Origin: Cornus controversa
Lineage: Eukaryota; Streptophyta; Magnoliopsida; Cornales; Cornaceae
Assembly: GCA_026545225.1 (NCBI GenBank)
Contig: CM048848.1
Location: forward strand, 19,570,806 to 19,634,805
Direction: 5' to 3'
DNA: 64,000 bases
Made by a program: the position numbers and the translations under genes. Below the pieces are notes generated by a model, which worked only from the letters and a program-made list of their open reading frames with translations, did not search any database and was not told where the DNA came from. Below, in pieces: positions 38,102-48,814 of the stretch; the first letter of the stretch is position 1, and each line of letters begins with the position of its first letter.

Positions 38102-39123
38102 ATGGTGGATACGAGGAGAAATACATATGATGTGATGGAGTTGGGATAACCCCCCAGGAATCAAAGGAGGGCGCCACCCATACAACCCATATAGCTAGAG
38201 GCTCGAGATCAGTTGGCACGCCCTAGCATTCAGCAGTTAACCCAAGAGAACGATGCTCTACGTCAGCAAATCGCAGATCTGCAGGATAGGGTGGAAGGCA
38301 CCAAAAACGCAAGAAACCCCGAGCGACAACGGAACGAAGGGGCCGGCTCGAGCAACTGCTCGCTGAACACCTCACATCACAATCGATCAGGTAGCAGACA
38401 TCATTACCCCAATCGACCCAGTGAGAGTCAAGTCGATCCCCTGCAACCCCTTTCGAAATGGGGAATCTAGATGCAATAAGAGATCGACGCATTAAGATAT
38501 AGTCAGAACTAAAAGGTCGAGAAGGTTCACTCTACCGAGTTCGCTACCTTTGATAGGAAGATGGACCTGTAGAACATATCTACCTATACCAGCAGAAGAT
38601 GATGTTGGACGTTGAGAATGATGCACTTATGTGCAAGATCTTCTTGTCCAGTCTGTTTGGGCCAATGCTGCTTTAGATCAAGCAGCACCTACCCCATTCA
38701 ATACCAAACTTTGATAAACTGTGCAATCTGTTTGTAGCCTAGTATGCGGGAAACCAGGAACGAAAAAGGACGATCTCCTCGCTGTTCATAGTAAGACAAG
38801 CCAAAGAGGATACGTTAAAATCTTTCCTCACCCATTTTAACTTGAAGATGTCTATGACAGATCAATGCGATCAGACCGCTATAGTGGAAGCTTTTAAGAT
38901 AGCAATTTCTCCGGAAGAAGGGTTCCATCGATCCTTGGTAAAGAAAGCTCTGAAGAATATGGACGAATTGAACTTTCAAGCCCAAAATTACCTAGGGATA
39001 GATGAGGATGAAGTAGCCAGAATGCAACGATCGACCTTGATCATTGTGGCGCAGCAAACCAAAAGCCAAGTGGCCAAGGTGAACCACCTCACATGCCTTC
39101 CTCATCTGCTCCCGAGATTGTAA
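38102..39123 (+). pseudogene. Gag fragment, Tat element 2
   Basis: Its start (MVDTRRN-type at 38102) and the coiled-coil block near 38225 (LTQENDALRQQIADLQDRVE) are typical of Tat gag N-termini. The capsid part near 38560-39060 includes QEGFHRSLVKKAL-like sequence. The frame is broken a few times and the 3' part is missing. Confidence 0.8.
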
Positions 39124-39155
39124 AAAGATAGAAGATCGAGGAGAAGATCACCCCT

Positions 39156-40300
39156 CTAATATTCAGGACACATCACTGGCTTCCATTGATATTCCACAGA
39201 GATAGGAATTTTAGTTCCATTTTTCAATTTCAATTTAAACTTAGTCGGCAATTCATTTTCAGGACCAATTTCAACACAAACTCGAGCAAAACTTATTCTC
39301 GTCTTCTGTAATGTTAATGAATTTGCATAGAACGGCACACCAACAGCACTACCCAAATAACTCAAACCCTTTGGAGTCCAATACCCCATGGGAACATTAA
39401 AAAAGTTATTCCATAGGGGAACCCTTTGGAGTCCAATACTGTTGACAGTGAAGTAAGGCAACCTACGATCCACAAAATATCCTCTTCTCCATCTTCAACG
39501 ATTCCTGGAGGTGGAGACACTACAGTACCATTTTCGTCCAGTTTAGGAGGGAAGAATTCAAAACTCTCATCTTTCGGATGAAACTTGCCCGCTGCTACTG
39601 AGGCCCATGTTCTTATACCCTCCTCCTGGCTTTTCTCGGTCGTTGATAAAACTTCAATCAATGAAGGAAAGTAATCACCGTTTGATCAATCTTAGCACTT
39701 TCACCAAGTACTTCATGCATTCCATCTGCGTGAGACCCACGCCCCACCACTACAGACATGTTCAAACTAGATTCACCAAAACTGCCACCGTGATTTCCAA
39801 ATCCACCATAATCAGTATTTCTCCAGCCACCAAACCCACCACGTCTGTGGTTTATACCACCCCAAGCACCATAGGATCCTCACCAACCACCAGATTAAGC
39901 CCCAAAACCTCGAAAACTACCTCGATTACCCCCATTACGAGCTGTTACAAACTCTAGATTCTGAATACCCACATCTGTATTCAACCCAGCTTTTAATTCC
40001 CGATCTTCACTCTTACAAAAAAACTTTGATGGTGCAAAACGATCGCAGTCCACCTCACCCCAAACGTGCCCCTCAATAATTATCAACATCAGATACCTTC
40101 TGTTCAACATCATTGAATGAACAACCGGATGGTTCCGTAGGTAAAATCAGAAATTCTAATTGAGAAACCCCAAAATGATACAAGTCAGAATAGAAAAATA
40201 AAAAAGGATACAAGTCTAGCAAATCAAGCAACACACCAAACCAGAACTTGAATTTTAGAAAGAAACGGTGCATCAGAGCATCAATCCTCACTCAATTGTC
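39156..40300 (-). mobile_element. L1-type LINE fragment, ORF1 (DUF4283 family)
   Basis: On the minus strand the block at 39473-39156 (VPLWNNFFNVPMGYWTPKGL, then RISFARVCVEIGPENELP) is the conserved core of plant L1 ORF1 proteins with a DUF4283-type domain. Upstream, 39661-39480 reads TWASVAAGKFHPKDESFEFF, also typical. Further upstream (about 39960-39700) is a glycine-rich, RGG-like part. Much of the N-terminal half of DUF4283 is missing between the WASVAAGKF block and the core. A short direct repeat (cctttggagtccaata near 39368 and 39422) sits at that point. The zinc knuckle, ORF2 and 3' tail are absent, so the copy is 3'-truncated at the Tat gag junction. Frameshifts separate the blocks; it is not functional. 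Confidence 0.82.
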
Positions 40301-40749
40301 TAGAGAGAGAAAGTTAGAGGGAGAAGCACTTATCTAACCTATCTTTTAAAATTAGACTGTCGAATTTGACAAATAGTAACGTACGATTCTGATTGTCGCA
40401 CACTCACTCTCTCTGTTATAATCATCTACTTTGTAATCATTATTGTTGTTTACAATCAATAAAGTTCTATTTCTTTTGTTTTTTGTCTTTTCTTTTTTAA
40501 TTGGCCCCAGTTTTTGAATCTATGTAAAAAGAATTGAGTATCTCAATGCTAGAGCTAGTACCCTCTTAACATATTTTCATTGTCTTTTGTTTTCAAGTAC
40601 TGTTAATTTCTCAATTGTTGACAACCAGGTGATGTAATTTTCAATTCTTAAATTTCAATTTCTCCTTTTATCTTTTCTTGTTTACCTACACCTAAGGCAT
40701 TTATATGTTAACATTTCTTATTTTCTAACCTGTTTGTATATGTTTGCAG
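40301..40749. other. Non-coding stretch before the SOD exon
   Basis: This is T-rich and intron-like near 40480-40749, ending with a pyrimidine-rich tract and ...TTTGCAG at the splice acceptor. No other SOD exon is visible in it. Confidence 0.5.
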
Positions 40750-40825
40750 ATTCCTCTTACTGGACCAAATTCCATTTTTGGAAAAGTTGTTGTTGTCCAT
40801 GCTGGTCCTGATGATCTTGGCAGAG
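40750..40825 (+). pseudogene. Orphan exon of Cu/Zn superoxide dismutase
   Basis: The 76-bp block reads [20 protein letters not shown] then DDLGRG. It matches one internal exon of plant Cu/Zn superoxide dismutases (usual form [26 protein letters not shown]), which convert superoxide to hydrogen peroxide and oxygen. It is bounded by a good acceptor (TTTGCAG, AG at 40748-40749) and donor (GTAATA at 40826), with a phase-1 end as in the family. The metal-binding His of VVVHA is kept; the usual Asp after HA is Gly. The preceding exons and the following GGHELS exon are not found within several kb on either side. I take it as a relic or captured gene piece. A working gene with very long introns extending outside the window is less likely. 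Confidence 0.85.
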
Positions 40826-42898
40826 GTAATAATTTAAATTTTTCAATGGTGAAAGCTCTTTTTCTGTAGAGACTGTTTCCAGCCATAAGATGAACCTCTG
40901 CTTAGCTATCTTAATAGATAATAGCATTGACATTTCTAGTTGGAGTCTTAGAGATTAACTAAATTTCAGGAACCTCCACTTAGCTTTATTTGTAAAATAA
41001 TATCATTAGAATTTCTTAAATTGGTTGCCTTGGAATTATAATTGAAAAGAACATAATTAGAAGAAAAAAATCTTAAGAACTTAGTTGTCATTTAAATTTT
41101 GTTCATTATTTTTAAATCTAGGTTTTTAAGTTGTTAGAAAGTGGCAGACTTGTTCTTAGAGGAGATGCAAGTGATGATGGCATCACAATTTTAAAGGAGG
41201 TAGCACAATCGCTATACGTGTGGGTCGGGTCGGGTCATTCATTAAGAATTTCTATCAATTGCTTTTGCAAGGAAGTGGATAGAAAAAGATTATCAATGTG
41301 ATTTGGCAATCAGCAAAACCTTTGCAATTAGGGAGAATTGATTAGAAAGAAATGTTATTGTGTAGGAGAAAAAATTGGAATATAGTCACTTGAAATTTAA
41401 AAGAAGGGATGGAAGGAAAAACCTAGGCATTAAGAAAGAAGAACTATAAAAAACATAAGAATTATAAATGGAAAACAACTAGATGAAAAGCATATCCAAC
41501 TTGTTCATCTAGCATTTAGAATCTCCCTTGATGTGAAAACATTTTGCTTTACTACAACCTTGAACTCTTTGACACTAGATTAATGTTGTACAATCCTTGA
41601 TGTTAGGCAGTATTGCTGCTTTCAACAAGTGTAGACTGGCAAAGTTGGAACTTGATTTAGGGATAAATTATTGTAGTTGTAAGAGGAAAAAAAATTGTAA
41701 CATGGGTGTGCTGAAATCATGGGGAAAAAAGGCAAGAAAGGGAAAATTTTGGCAACAAGAAATAAAAGGGAATCTGTGTGACATACTATTCAACTGATAA
41801 TAGTATACATTGAAGTGACCAAAATACCCATCACATAAAATGAAAAGACCCAAAAACCTTTTATATCTCATCAAATTAAAAAAAATAAATAAAAATTCAA
41901 GTTTTAAGAGATGAAAATAACCTTCCATGTAACCTCCATTGTTCCGATTTATTCGCCCCCATTTTTCATCTTCATTACATATATATACTCGGTCTCTCAA
42001 AACAATCATTTTTCAATAACGATCATTCTCTTTATAACGATCATTCTTCCATGTATAAGATTATATACTCCACAATTTTGCCTATATATTTGCAATTTTT
42101 CGATCATGTAATCCTTGATTTGGTGTTATTTTTCGCAAATTTACTCTGATTCTTCCTTCACTGCATCCTCAATTTATACTACTTAAATTATATGAAATTC
42201 TCTTCATCTAATTTCATTTATAGTTTCAACCCTAACTCCAATTCCAACTCAAATTACTCAAATTCAAAGAAAAGCCCTGACCTTGTTTCTAGCAGAGACA
42301 TCCAAGAATTTTCAAGCAAGGCTCATGCCTTCAAAAAGTGAAATACCTCATGACTAACCGCCAATCGATGCTAGAAAGTGCCGTTCTTGTAAGAGTATGA
42401 GAGAAAAATAATTAAAAATTAAAAAAATAGGTTTGATTGCCTCGTTCTATATGTACTAGTTCTCTTACGCCCAACTTTATGTTAGCACCCATGTGATATG
42501 TGTGTATATGATATATACATCCTTTTATCTATGAATTTTAAAAGAAAAAATATTTGTGATAAAGATAGAGGAGTGCTTAGAGGGGAGAAAATTGAAAAAA
42601 AAATGGGAAAGAAATTAGAGATTAAGGAATAAGAGAGAAAATTTTAAAGAGAGAGAGGAGGTCTGATAAAAGGAATGAAAGAAAGAAATATATATATATA
42701 TATACAGGAAAAGAGAGGTGGTAGCTGAAGCCATTTCGTGGTAGTTGGAAGCATCGCAAATGAAGTACAAACCAAGACCTAGTAAAGAATCAGGCCATCA
42801 ATGCAAAACACATAGTAAACAATCAGGCCATGGTTCGAAGACCATGTTCGTGAATACACTTTTTATAATCAAATTGTATGAAATTACACGACGACCCT

Positions 42899-42959
<61 letters not shown>

Positions 42960-43205
42960 GGGTAATGGTTGATGGCCTTGCGGCAATGGTGGCAGCGTGG
43001 TGGGTGGGAGGAGATGGTGGCATTAATTGGATAGGAGAGAGAACAAAAAGAAGAGTGGGAAGAAGGAAAAAAAAGTGTTTTTATATGTGGGCAAAGTTGT
43101 AATTTCATATACCCAAAATATTTTATCATTTTTAACAATAAAATATAAAGAGTTAAAAATGATAAATTACTCTAAAATTTAACGTCCATGTAGCAAATCC
43201 GTTAT
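40826..43205. other. Intergenic or intron-like stretch, nothing recognised
   Basis: No coding exon, terminal repeat or RNA gene is supported. The part at 42540-42690 is purine-rich (gagagagag), with short TA runs at 42690-42704. Short open frames at 41597-41797 and 41911-42111 have no recognisable content. Confidence 0.5.
42899..42958. repeat. (TA)n microsatellite
   Basis: About 29 uninterrupted TA dinucleotides. The IYIYIY frames on both strands are products of this repeat, not genes. Confidence 0.97.
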
Positions 43206-43564
43206 GATGCGTTTGATACACAATAATGGAATGGAATGCCAATATTACCTTTTTGGATTCATTCTTTTGTTTGGTAAGAAAAACTAAAATGAGAATGACC
43301 ATTTCGCGTCATTCTTTTGGAATGAAAAAGAATGAAAATTCATTTCATTACTCAACCTATAAATGACCATTCCATTCCCAATAAATATTAAAAATAAAAT
43401 ATAGTTACCAAAAATAATGTAATCATCATTCCATTCCTGCATCATTTCATGTTTGAAACCAAACAATAGAATAGAAATGACAATTCTATTATATTCTCAT
43501 TCTCATTATATTCTCACTTTAATGGAATGTCCATTCTATTCTATTATTGTGTACCAAAAATAAC
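43206..43564. mobile_element. Probable MITE (non-autonomous DNA transposon), about 359 bp
   Basis: The left end (gatgcgtttgatacacaataatggaatgg, given in part) pairs imperfectly with the reverse complement of the right end (gttatttttggtacacaataatagaatag). The interior is full of gAATGGAATG / CATTCCATTC motifs, as in a common plant MITE type. A clear target duplication was not fixed, so the superfamily is left open. Confidence 0.65.
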
Positions 43565-43722
43565 ATTATAGGAAAGTTCAGTTTAATAAAATGAATAAAT
43601 TATGGGACGTGTAATTGGGTCAACCATCAAAAAAGGTCAATAATATAATTTACCCTTCAAAATTTGTCACCAACTTTGATCGTTTTACAAATCCAAACAG
43701 AGATCCTACTTAAACCCAAACT

Positions 43723-43748
43723 CTCTCTCTCTCTCGCCCTCTATAAAT
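43723..43748 (+). promoter_or_regulatory. Putative promoter core: CT tract and TATA box
   Basis: A CT-rich tract (ctctctctctctct) is followed by CTATAAATC at 43741-43749. About 30 bp further a likely 5' UTR exon starts. This fits a plant core promoter for the NTF2-domain gene downstream. Confidence 0.55.
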
Positions 43749-43769
43749 CACAGTGATTTTCTACTTCGT

Positions 43770-43829
43770 CTAACTTCACGCACGTGGCGTATTTCAGCCA
43801 TTTCTTTTTGGTTTCAATACCAATAAGAG
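43770..43829 (+). other. Putative non-coding first exon (5' UTR)
   Basis: The segment ends CAATAAGAG at a good donor GTACGT (43830). The next acceptor (TTTTGCAG at 45152-45159) lies two bases before the start codon at 45162. A short 5' UTR exon followed by a long first intron is common in plant housekeeping genes. The start is estimated from the TATA box. Confidence 0.5.
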
Positions 43830-45159
43830 GTACGTATATCAATATATTGTATAGCGGTGTGTAATGAATCTCTCTCTGCAAGTCTATATATAGTATAGGC
43901 TAAATCACTACTGTGTTATTTGACTCATCTATGTTGGGTTTGGCTTTCAATCACTACTGTAATTATTTGACTCATCTATGTTGGGTTTGGCTCTTATTTT
44001 CATGTGTTGATACTTTTTTCAAACTTCTTAATTTTTGATTGTATGTTTGTTCATGTGATTAGATGATTTCTGCTATATATTATCCATCGGTTTCATTCTT
44101 TTCTCGCTATTTAATCATTGAAAGTCTGTATTTTTTCTAATCTTCTTGATGGCTATTTGATGAGTATAAGTTGTTTCTATTCTATTTGCTATTAGTTTGG
44201 GGGTTAATCTGTGGCTATTGAGTTTTGTTCTGTTTTATTAGATCTAGGGTTGTATATGTGAAAGCTATATATCTTTGTTGCTATTGTTTATCTTTTAGTT
44301 TTATGAATTTTTTGGCCTCTTATGTAATCTGGGTATATTGGTTTTTTAAAAAAAATTAGGTTTTATTTTCTTCTTAGTCCAAAAGTTTTAGACCCTGTTT
44401 AGTACTACTACTAGTAATCAAATTAATTTCGGATTATTAGTTTAAAACCAATCTTTTTTTATATATATATATTTTTTGATATATGCTAATATTAATGCAT
44501 TTACATTGGTATGTTATGAATATATATTTGGGGGGTGTTTGGAATTAGGGTTTCACCATTGTTATGTATTCATTAATCCAAGCATATGAAAGTGGATTTT
44601 TTTGTGAAACTACGGAAGTGAACCGTGCCGCTTTATTTTTATTTTTCATTGTTTATTTGATTGGCTTCTTTTCATTATTAAGTGTAGAAGATTTGTCAAT
44701 TCTGCCTATTTTTCCTTTTTTCTATTAGCTATAATTTTTTTTTTCAAACAAGTGAATCAACTCAATAAACTTTATTTAGCTTTCACGTATTGGCTACTTG
44801 AAGCCGAAGTGTTTGGCAATCTCATCTTCAATCAGTCCACTCCTAAATTCTCATGAATGCCTGCCACTCTTTTCAATAGTTTTATATAACTCCTTACTTT
44901 ATATATTTATATATTTCTATTGATGGAGTTTCAACCCACGTGTATTATATATAACTACATATACATTAATTTTAATCTATTTTATGTCCTTTTATTACCT
45001 TTCTTAGTGATTTAGTTATGTTTCCTCATTTATCAGGATTAGTTTTCATGTTATAGTTGTGTACCTATGTTATTCTTGTTTAATTATTATGCTTCGGAAA
45101 AATGGAACAAAAATTATAATTTTCTAAATGAATAAAGCGTTGATGTTATACTTTTGCAG
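43830..45159 (+). other. Putative first intron (5' UTR intron)
   Basis: A T-rich, intron-like stretch of 1.3 kb runs from GTACGT to TTTTGCAG. No transposon or ORF is recognised in it. Confidence 0.5.
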
Positions 45160-45161
45160 AG

Positions 45162-45347
45162 ATGGCAATGCAGACTGCCGATCCTTCCCATGCCTCCTCT
45201 GCCCAAACTGTAGGAGATGCCTTTGTGAAGAAGTATTATCACTTACTTCATAACTTTCCTGAACAAGTTCAAAAACTTTTTCAGGATTCAAGTGTCCTAA
45301 GTTGGCCAGGGCCCAATGGCAAAATGACATCTGTCACAATCATGAAA
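45162..45347 (+). CDS. NTF2-domain (G3BP-like) protein, first coding exon
   Basis: The exon encodes 62 residues beginning MAMQTADPSHASSAQTVGDA and continuing FVKKYYHLLHNFPEQVQKLF and QDSSVLSWPGPNGKMTSVTI. This is the start of the NTF2-like domain of plant G3BP-type proteins, which pair this domain with a C-terminal RRM and take part in RNA-protein granules. The start codon is the first ATG after the acceptor, and the length fits the family. It ends at MK with a good donor (GTATGT at 45348), phase 0, and joins in frame to the exon at 48002. The family usually has R or S where this copy has W in SVLSWPGP. Confidence 0.85.
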
Positions 45348-45816
45348 GTATGTTTTCTGGAACAAAGATTATAATGCATTATTAAAATCTTGCTTAGGTT
45401 TTTTACATAGTCAAGCTGCACCATTAATTATATGAAGAGGGCACAGTATAAAGTCAGTAGTCTGATGTTTTCATCAATACTCTTATTCCTACTATTTTGA
45501 TGAATTAGTACATGAGCATCTGAGGGTTTCTGCATTCTGCATTGTGACAAGATCCTTTCGTGTTTTAATTTGATAGTTACTATCTATTGGAGTGAATATT
45601 TAGAATATTGGTTGCCGCTAAATCTCTTAACTTCTTAAAAGTCTGTTTAGGGTGAAAAGAAATCATTAATAATTTAACATAGTGATACCATCAGGTTGGT
45701 ATCTTAGTTTTTCTTGCGTCAGGAGCATCTATTGATTTTGTTTTTGCTGGTGTGCATATTATGTATCTCTTCTCTTGAGGAGTTACCGCCATACCTGCTA
45801 GCAAATAAAGTAGTAT

Positions 45817-46319
45817 TTGATGTGGTGGTCCCACATAGGGGCGAGTGGGGGCTGTGGGCCCCATCAACTCTTTTTGTATTTTAATATTTGTATGTGTTAT
45901 GTATGTCTCAAATTCCTATTGGGTTGGACTTTAATTTCTATTTATTTGGGAATGTTTTGTTAGACTTAGGCCCAAAATAATTGTATTTGAGACCCAAGTA
46001 GCTGTATTCTTTGCCCAACAAGGATTTGTATTACTTGTTCACCAAGCTAGCGTTAGGAACTCTCTATAAATAGAGAGGGAGTTGCTTGGAGAAGGCAGGG
46101 AAGAAAAGAGAATAAAGGAGTGAGTGAGAAGTGAAGAGAGTGGATGAGAGTAGAGAAATGCAATAAATGGGTGGGCATTCTCTATAGTTGTATATTCTCT
46201 TCTTGATTCATTATAGTGAATTTTTTTCTCTCATTAGACGTAGGCCAAGTGGAGCCGAACCACGTTGCTTGTTTATGATTTGATTCTGCTGAACTAAACG
46301 AGTGGTAGTCCTTCCCCAA
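45817..46319 (+). mobile_element. Solo LTR, copia type, in intron 2 of the NTF2 gene
   Basis: A block of about 503 bp begins TTGATGTGGTGG and ends CCTTCCCCAA, with a 6-base direct repeat TAGTAT on both sides (45811-45816 and 46320-46325). It has a TATA box (ctataaatag near 46064). Its 3' part reads attatagtgaattt ... tagacgtaggcc ... gaaccacgtt, the standard end of plant copia LTRs. No internal region is attached. Confidence 0.78.
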
Positions 46320-46734
46320 TAGTATGTGTAATTTTTAAAATTGTAAAGATTCGCTTTAGCCCTTCCTTTTAATGTTTTTCTCTCTCTCACCAAACTCCCT
46401 TTTGCACATCATTTTCCACAACCCAAAGCTAGTTCATTTCCTCTCGTTCTGCCATTAATATCACAATTTTACCCTCTCAATCATTCTCCAAGATGGAAAC
46501 ATGGAGAGAGAAGTATAGGAGTTTTATTATAGTCTATTTCTTGACCCTAAGTTAGTATGCAAAAAACCCTAATTTTGTTGTAAAATAGTTTTTAATTTCA
46601 GAAAACAAAATAAAAATAAAATGATTTTGTAAGCATCACTAGATTACCTTTTTCGTGAATTGGTTATTTAAAATATCAAAACTATGATATAAATTTGCAA
46701 TTTATTGAAATTATTTCATAGATCATTAGAGGTC

Positions 46735-47085
46735 ATCATATAAGGCTTTCAAAACACGAAAGTTGGTTGAGGACAATTATGAATATATCGAATAAAATTA
46801 GGTGTAGCATCTATTTGTGAAAAAATTAGAGAGAGTAGATTGAGATGGTTTGGACACATATATCAAAGACCTAGAGACGCGCCAATGAAGTGAGGTTGAC
46901 TAGTTGTAATAGAAGTTAAGAGACAGAGAGGGCAACCAAAAATAACATGGGATAAAGTTATTAAAAATGACTTTAAAAAGTTAAACATTATAAGGGAAAT
47001 GGCATGTAATAGAAAAGATTGGAGAGAGAGAATTCATGTGGTCAGCCCCTGTTCATATGTGATTAAGGCAATGATGATGATGAGT
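46735..47085 (+). mobile_element. RTE-type LINE, 3'-terminal fragment
   Basis: The + strand keeps the typical C-terminal end of RTE reverse transcriptases: RESRLRWFGHIYQRPRDAP near 46830, then RQRGQPKITWDKVIKNDF near 46925 and WRERIHVVSPCSYVIK near 47020. It ends in a short ATG/GAT-rich tail (gatgatgatgag), as RTE elements do. It is 5'-truncated and has at least one in-frame stop. It lies in intron 2 of the NTF2 gene in the same orientation. Confidence 0.83.
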
Positions 47086-48001
47086 TTATTGAAAAAAAAA
47101 TTACCTTGATGTTGTTCAATGTTGCCCCCTAAATTACATTTCTGGCTCTGCCACTGAGCATTTGGCACTCCATCAGAAAAATAAAAAGGGCAGCCAGTGG
47201 AGGGTAAGGCAACACTAGGCAATAAAAGAAACATACAGAGGCAATTGTTTTACATGATGTTTTCATTCAGGAGAGTTTTGTTGTGCTTGGCTAGCTGACA
47301 TATTTTCAAAACTCGCGCACTCACATTTATCAAATTTTTAGGTGCTGGGAGTATCAAAATTTTAGCACAATTAAGAATCATCCCTATTTGTAAGTGAGCC
47401 TCATTTCTTGACTTGCAGTAGGTTGTTTAAGTTCATTGCCATTATGTTTTAGACTTTGTTATATCATACAATGGTCTGGAGTGTACATCTATTTATTCTC
47501 AAACCTAAGCTTAAAACGATGACGTTGTAAGTTTTGTAGAGTACATTTATGTATATAAAGTATTGTTGGAGAGAGAAGGAACTGATTGTTTGGAAACTAA
47601 GTGAAAAAAAAAAGAGAAAATATGAGGCTTTTGTAGTCAGTTGCTGAATCAGTCGCTATGACCTTATGGCTCCATTAACAGCTGTTGCATGACCGTAATG
47701 GCTGTTAGAGCTCCATAACGGCTGTTATATTCATGCAAATTAGGTGGTTGTTGGCTTGTGGCAATTCCTCTACTTGCCTACCGTTATGATCTGTAGTAGC
47801 CATTGCTTGAAATCATGATGGCGAATAGTGGTCCATCTAGGTTATTTTTAATTTTTTCTTTTTTCCCTATTATTTGCATAAGCTTTTAACTTTCTAAACC
47901 CTGTCTTTGATATTTTTGACTAAATAAGTGTTTAATTGCTATTTCTACTATGCTTTCGTGAGTCGAGGCATTATTTTCAATTTTTATTCGTCTTGGAGCA
48001 G
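47086..48001 (+). other. Remainder of intron 2 of the NTF2 gene
   Basis: No gene or repeat is recognised beyond the RTE tail. It ends in a T-rich tract and GGAGCAG, the acceptor for the next exon (AG at 48000-48001). Confidence 0.5.
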
Positions 48002-48376
48002 GGCATTAATAACACCATCCTCTTGTCAGAATTCAAGGACTATGAAGTAGAGATAGCAATTGTAGATGCTCAGGACACTTGTAATGAAGAAGGGGTGATT
48101 GTTTTAGTAACTGGTTGTTTAACTGGGAAAGATAATTTGAGAAGGAAATTCGCTCAGACATTCTTTCTGACCAAAAAAAATGATATGTACTATGTCTCAC
48201 AAAGCCATGTAATAGTTGTTAGAGAATTTATCTCCAAGAAGATTTCATCAAGAGAGAATTATCAAGCTCTAGTCATGGAGAATGTGCCAAAGGTTCTTCT
48301 TGTGAAGAAGTTGGAGATTTCTTTAAGTCTAAGGAGAATTGCTCATGAAGAGTTCTTAGAGACTAAGTTTTTTTAG
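48002..48376 (+). CDS. NTF2-domain (G3BP-like) protein, second coding exon with unusual tail
   Basis: From 48002 the frame reads GINNTILLSEFKDYEVEIAI, then VDAQDTCNEEGVIVLVTGCL and TGKDNLRRKFAQTFFLTKKN. This is the second half of the NTF2-like domain (family form AINDKIL ... VLVTGxLTGKDN ... KFTQTFFLAPQDKGYFVLNDVFRYVEE). After DMYYV the family sequence stops. The expected last strand (LNDVFRYVEE) is replaced by about 55 unrelated residues rich in K, E and L, ending at 48374-48376. The RRM and Gly-rich exons of G3BP proteins are not found downstream. The gene is thus a truncated or rearranged copy, perhaps a pseudogene, though its open frame and splice sites are intact. Confidence 0.8.
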   Translation, partial: GINNTILLSEFKDYEVEIAIVDAQDTCNEEGVIVLVTGCLTGKDNLRRKFAQTFFLTKKNDMYYVSQSHVIVVREFISKKISSRENYQALVMENVPKVLLVKKLEISLSLRRIAHEEFLETKFF

Positions 48377-48814
48377 ATGGTTAGAGAGATCTAGGTTAGA
48401 TGGGCCTCATTTATGATTTTATCTTTTATCTTTTATCTCTTATATTCTATGTATGTATAGATGTAAGGTTATTGTGTTATGTTGATACATGATTCATGAA
48501 ATAACATGTTTTAAGTTCGTAATTATTAATTTATGAGAGAATAACTTGTATGACAAGTTTTGACTTAATATTTAAATTCGAGTTGATTTATCTACATACT
48601 TTCTATATATAGTAGTTTTCAAAAAATATTTTATTTTCAAATTTTGTTAAATATTTCTTTTGCAATTATGAAAACTCTATAAATAGAAAGTAAATGTTTT
48701 TGAAAATTTTCTTATTTAAAGGTCTCCAATTTAAATATGAAAAGTCACATGGGTCTAGCTCTCTCTAAATTTAATAATTATTAAATTAAAATATGGGCAA
48801 ACATATACGCATAA
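48377..48814 (+). other. Downstream flank of the NTF2 gene
   Basis: AT-rich with no further exon recognised. It could hold the 3' UTR; no clear polyadenylation signal was assigned. Confidence 0.4.

Larger units (their letters stand above)
37630..39150 (+). mobile_element. Ty3/gypsy, Tat lineage 2, fragment (LTR plus gag)
   Basis: An LTR (37630-38041), a Tat-type primer-binding site (38043-38062) and part of gag (38102-39123) are present. Protease and pol are absent; LINE sequence begins next to the gag fragment. The LTR starts exactly where the AT-rich array ends. It is a fossil fragment with a few breaks. Confidence 0.85.

Noticed and set aside
41597-42111. Small ORFs between the SOD exon and the MITE
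   Set aside because: Short, AT-rich, on both strands, with no recognisable product or splice context.
42745-43138. Frames with long IYIYIY runs on both strands
   Set aside because: Product of the (TA)n microsatellite; the same holds for the frame at 36508-36741.
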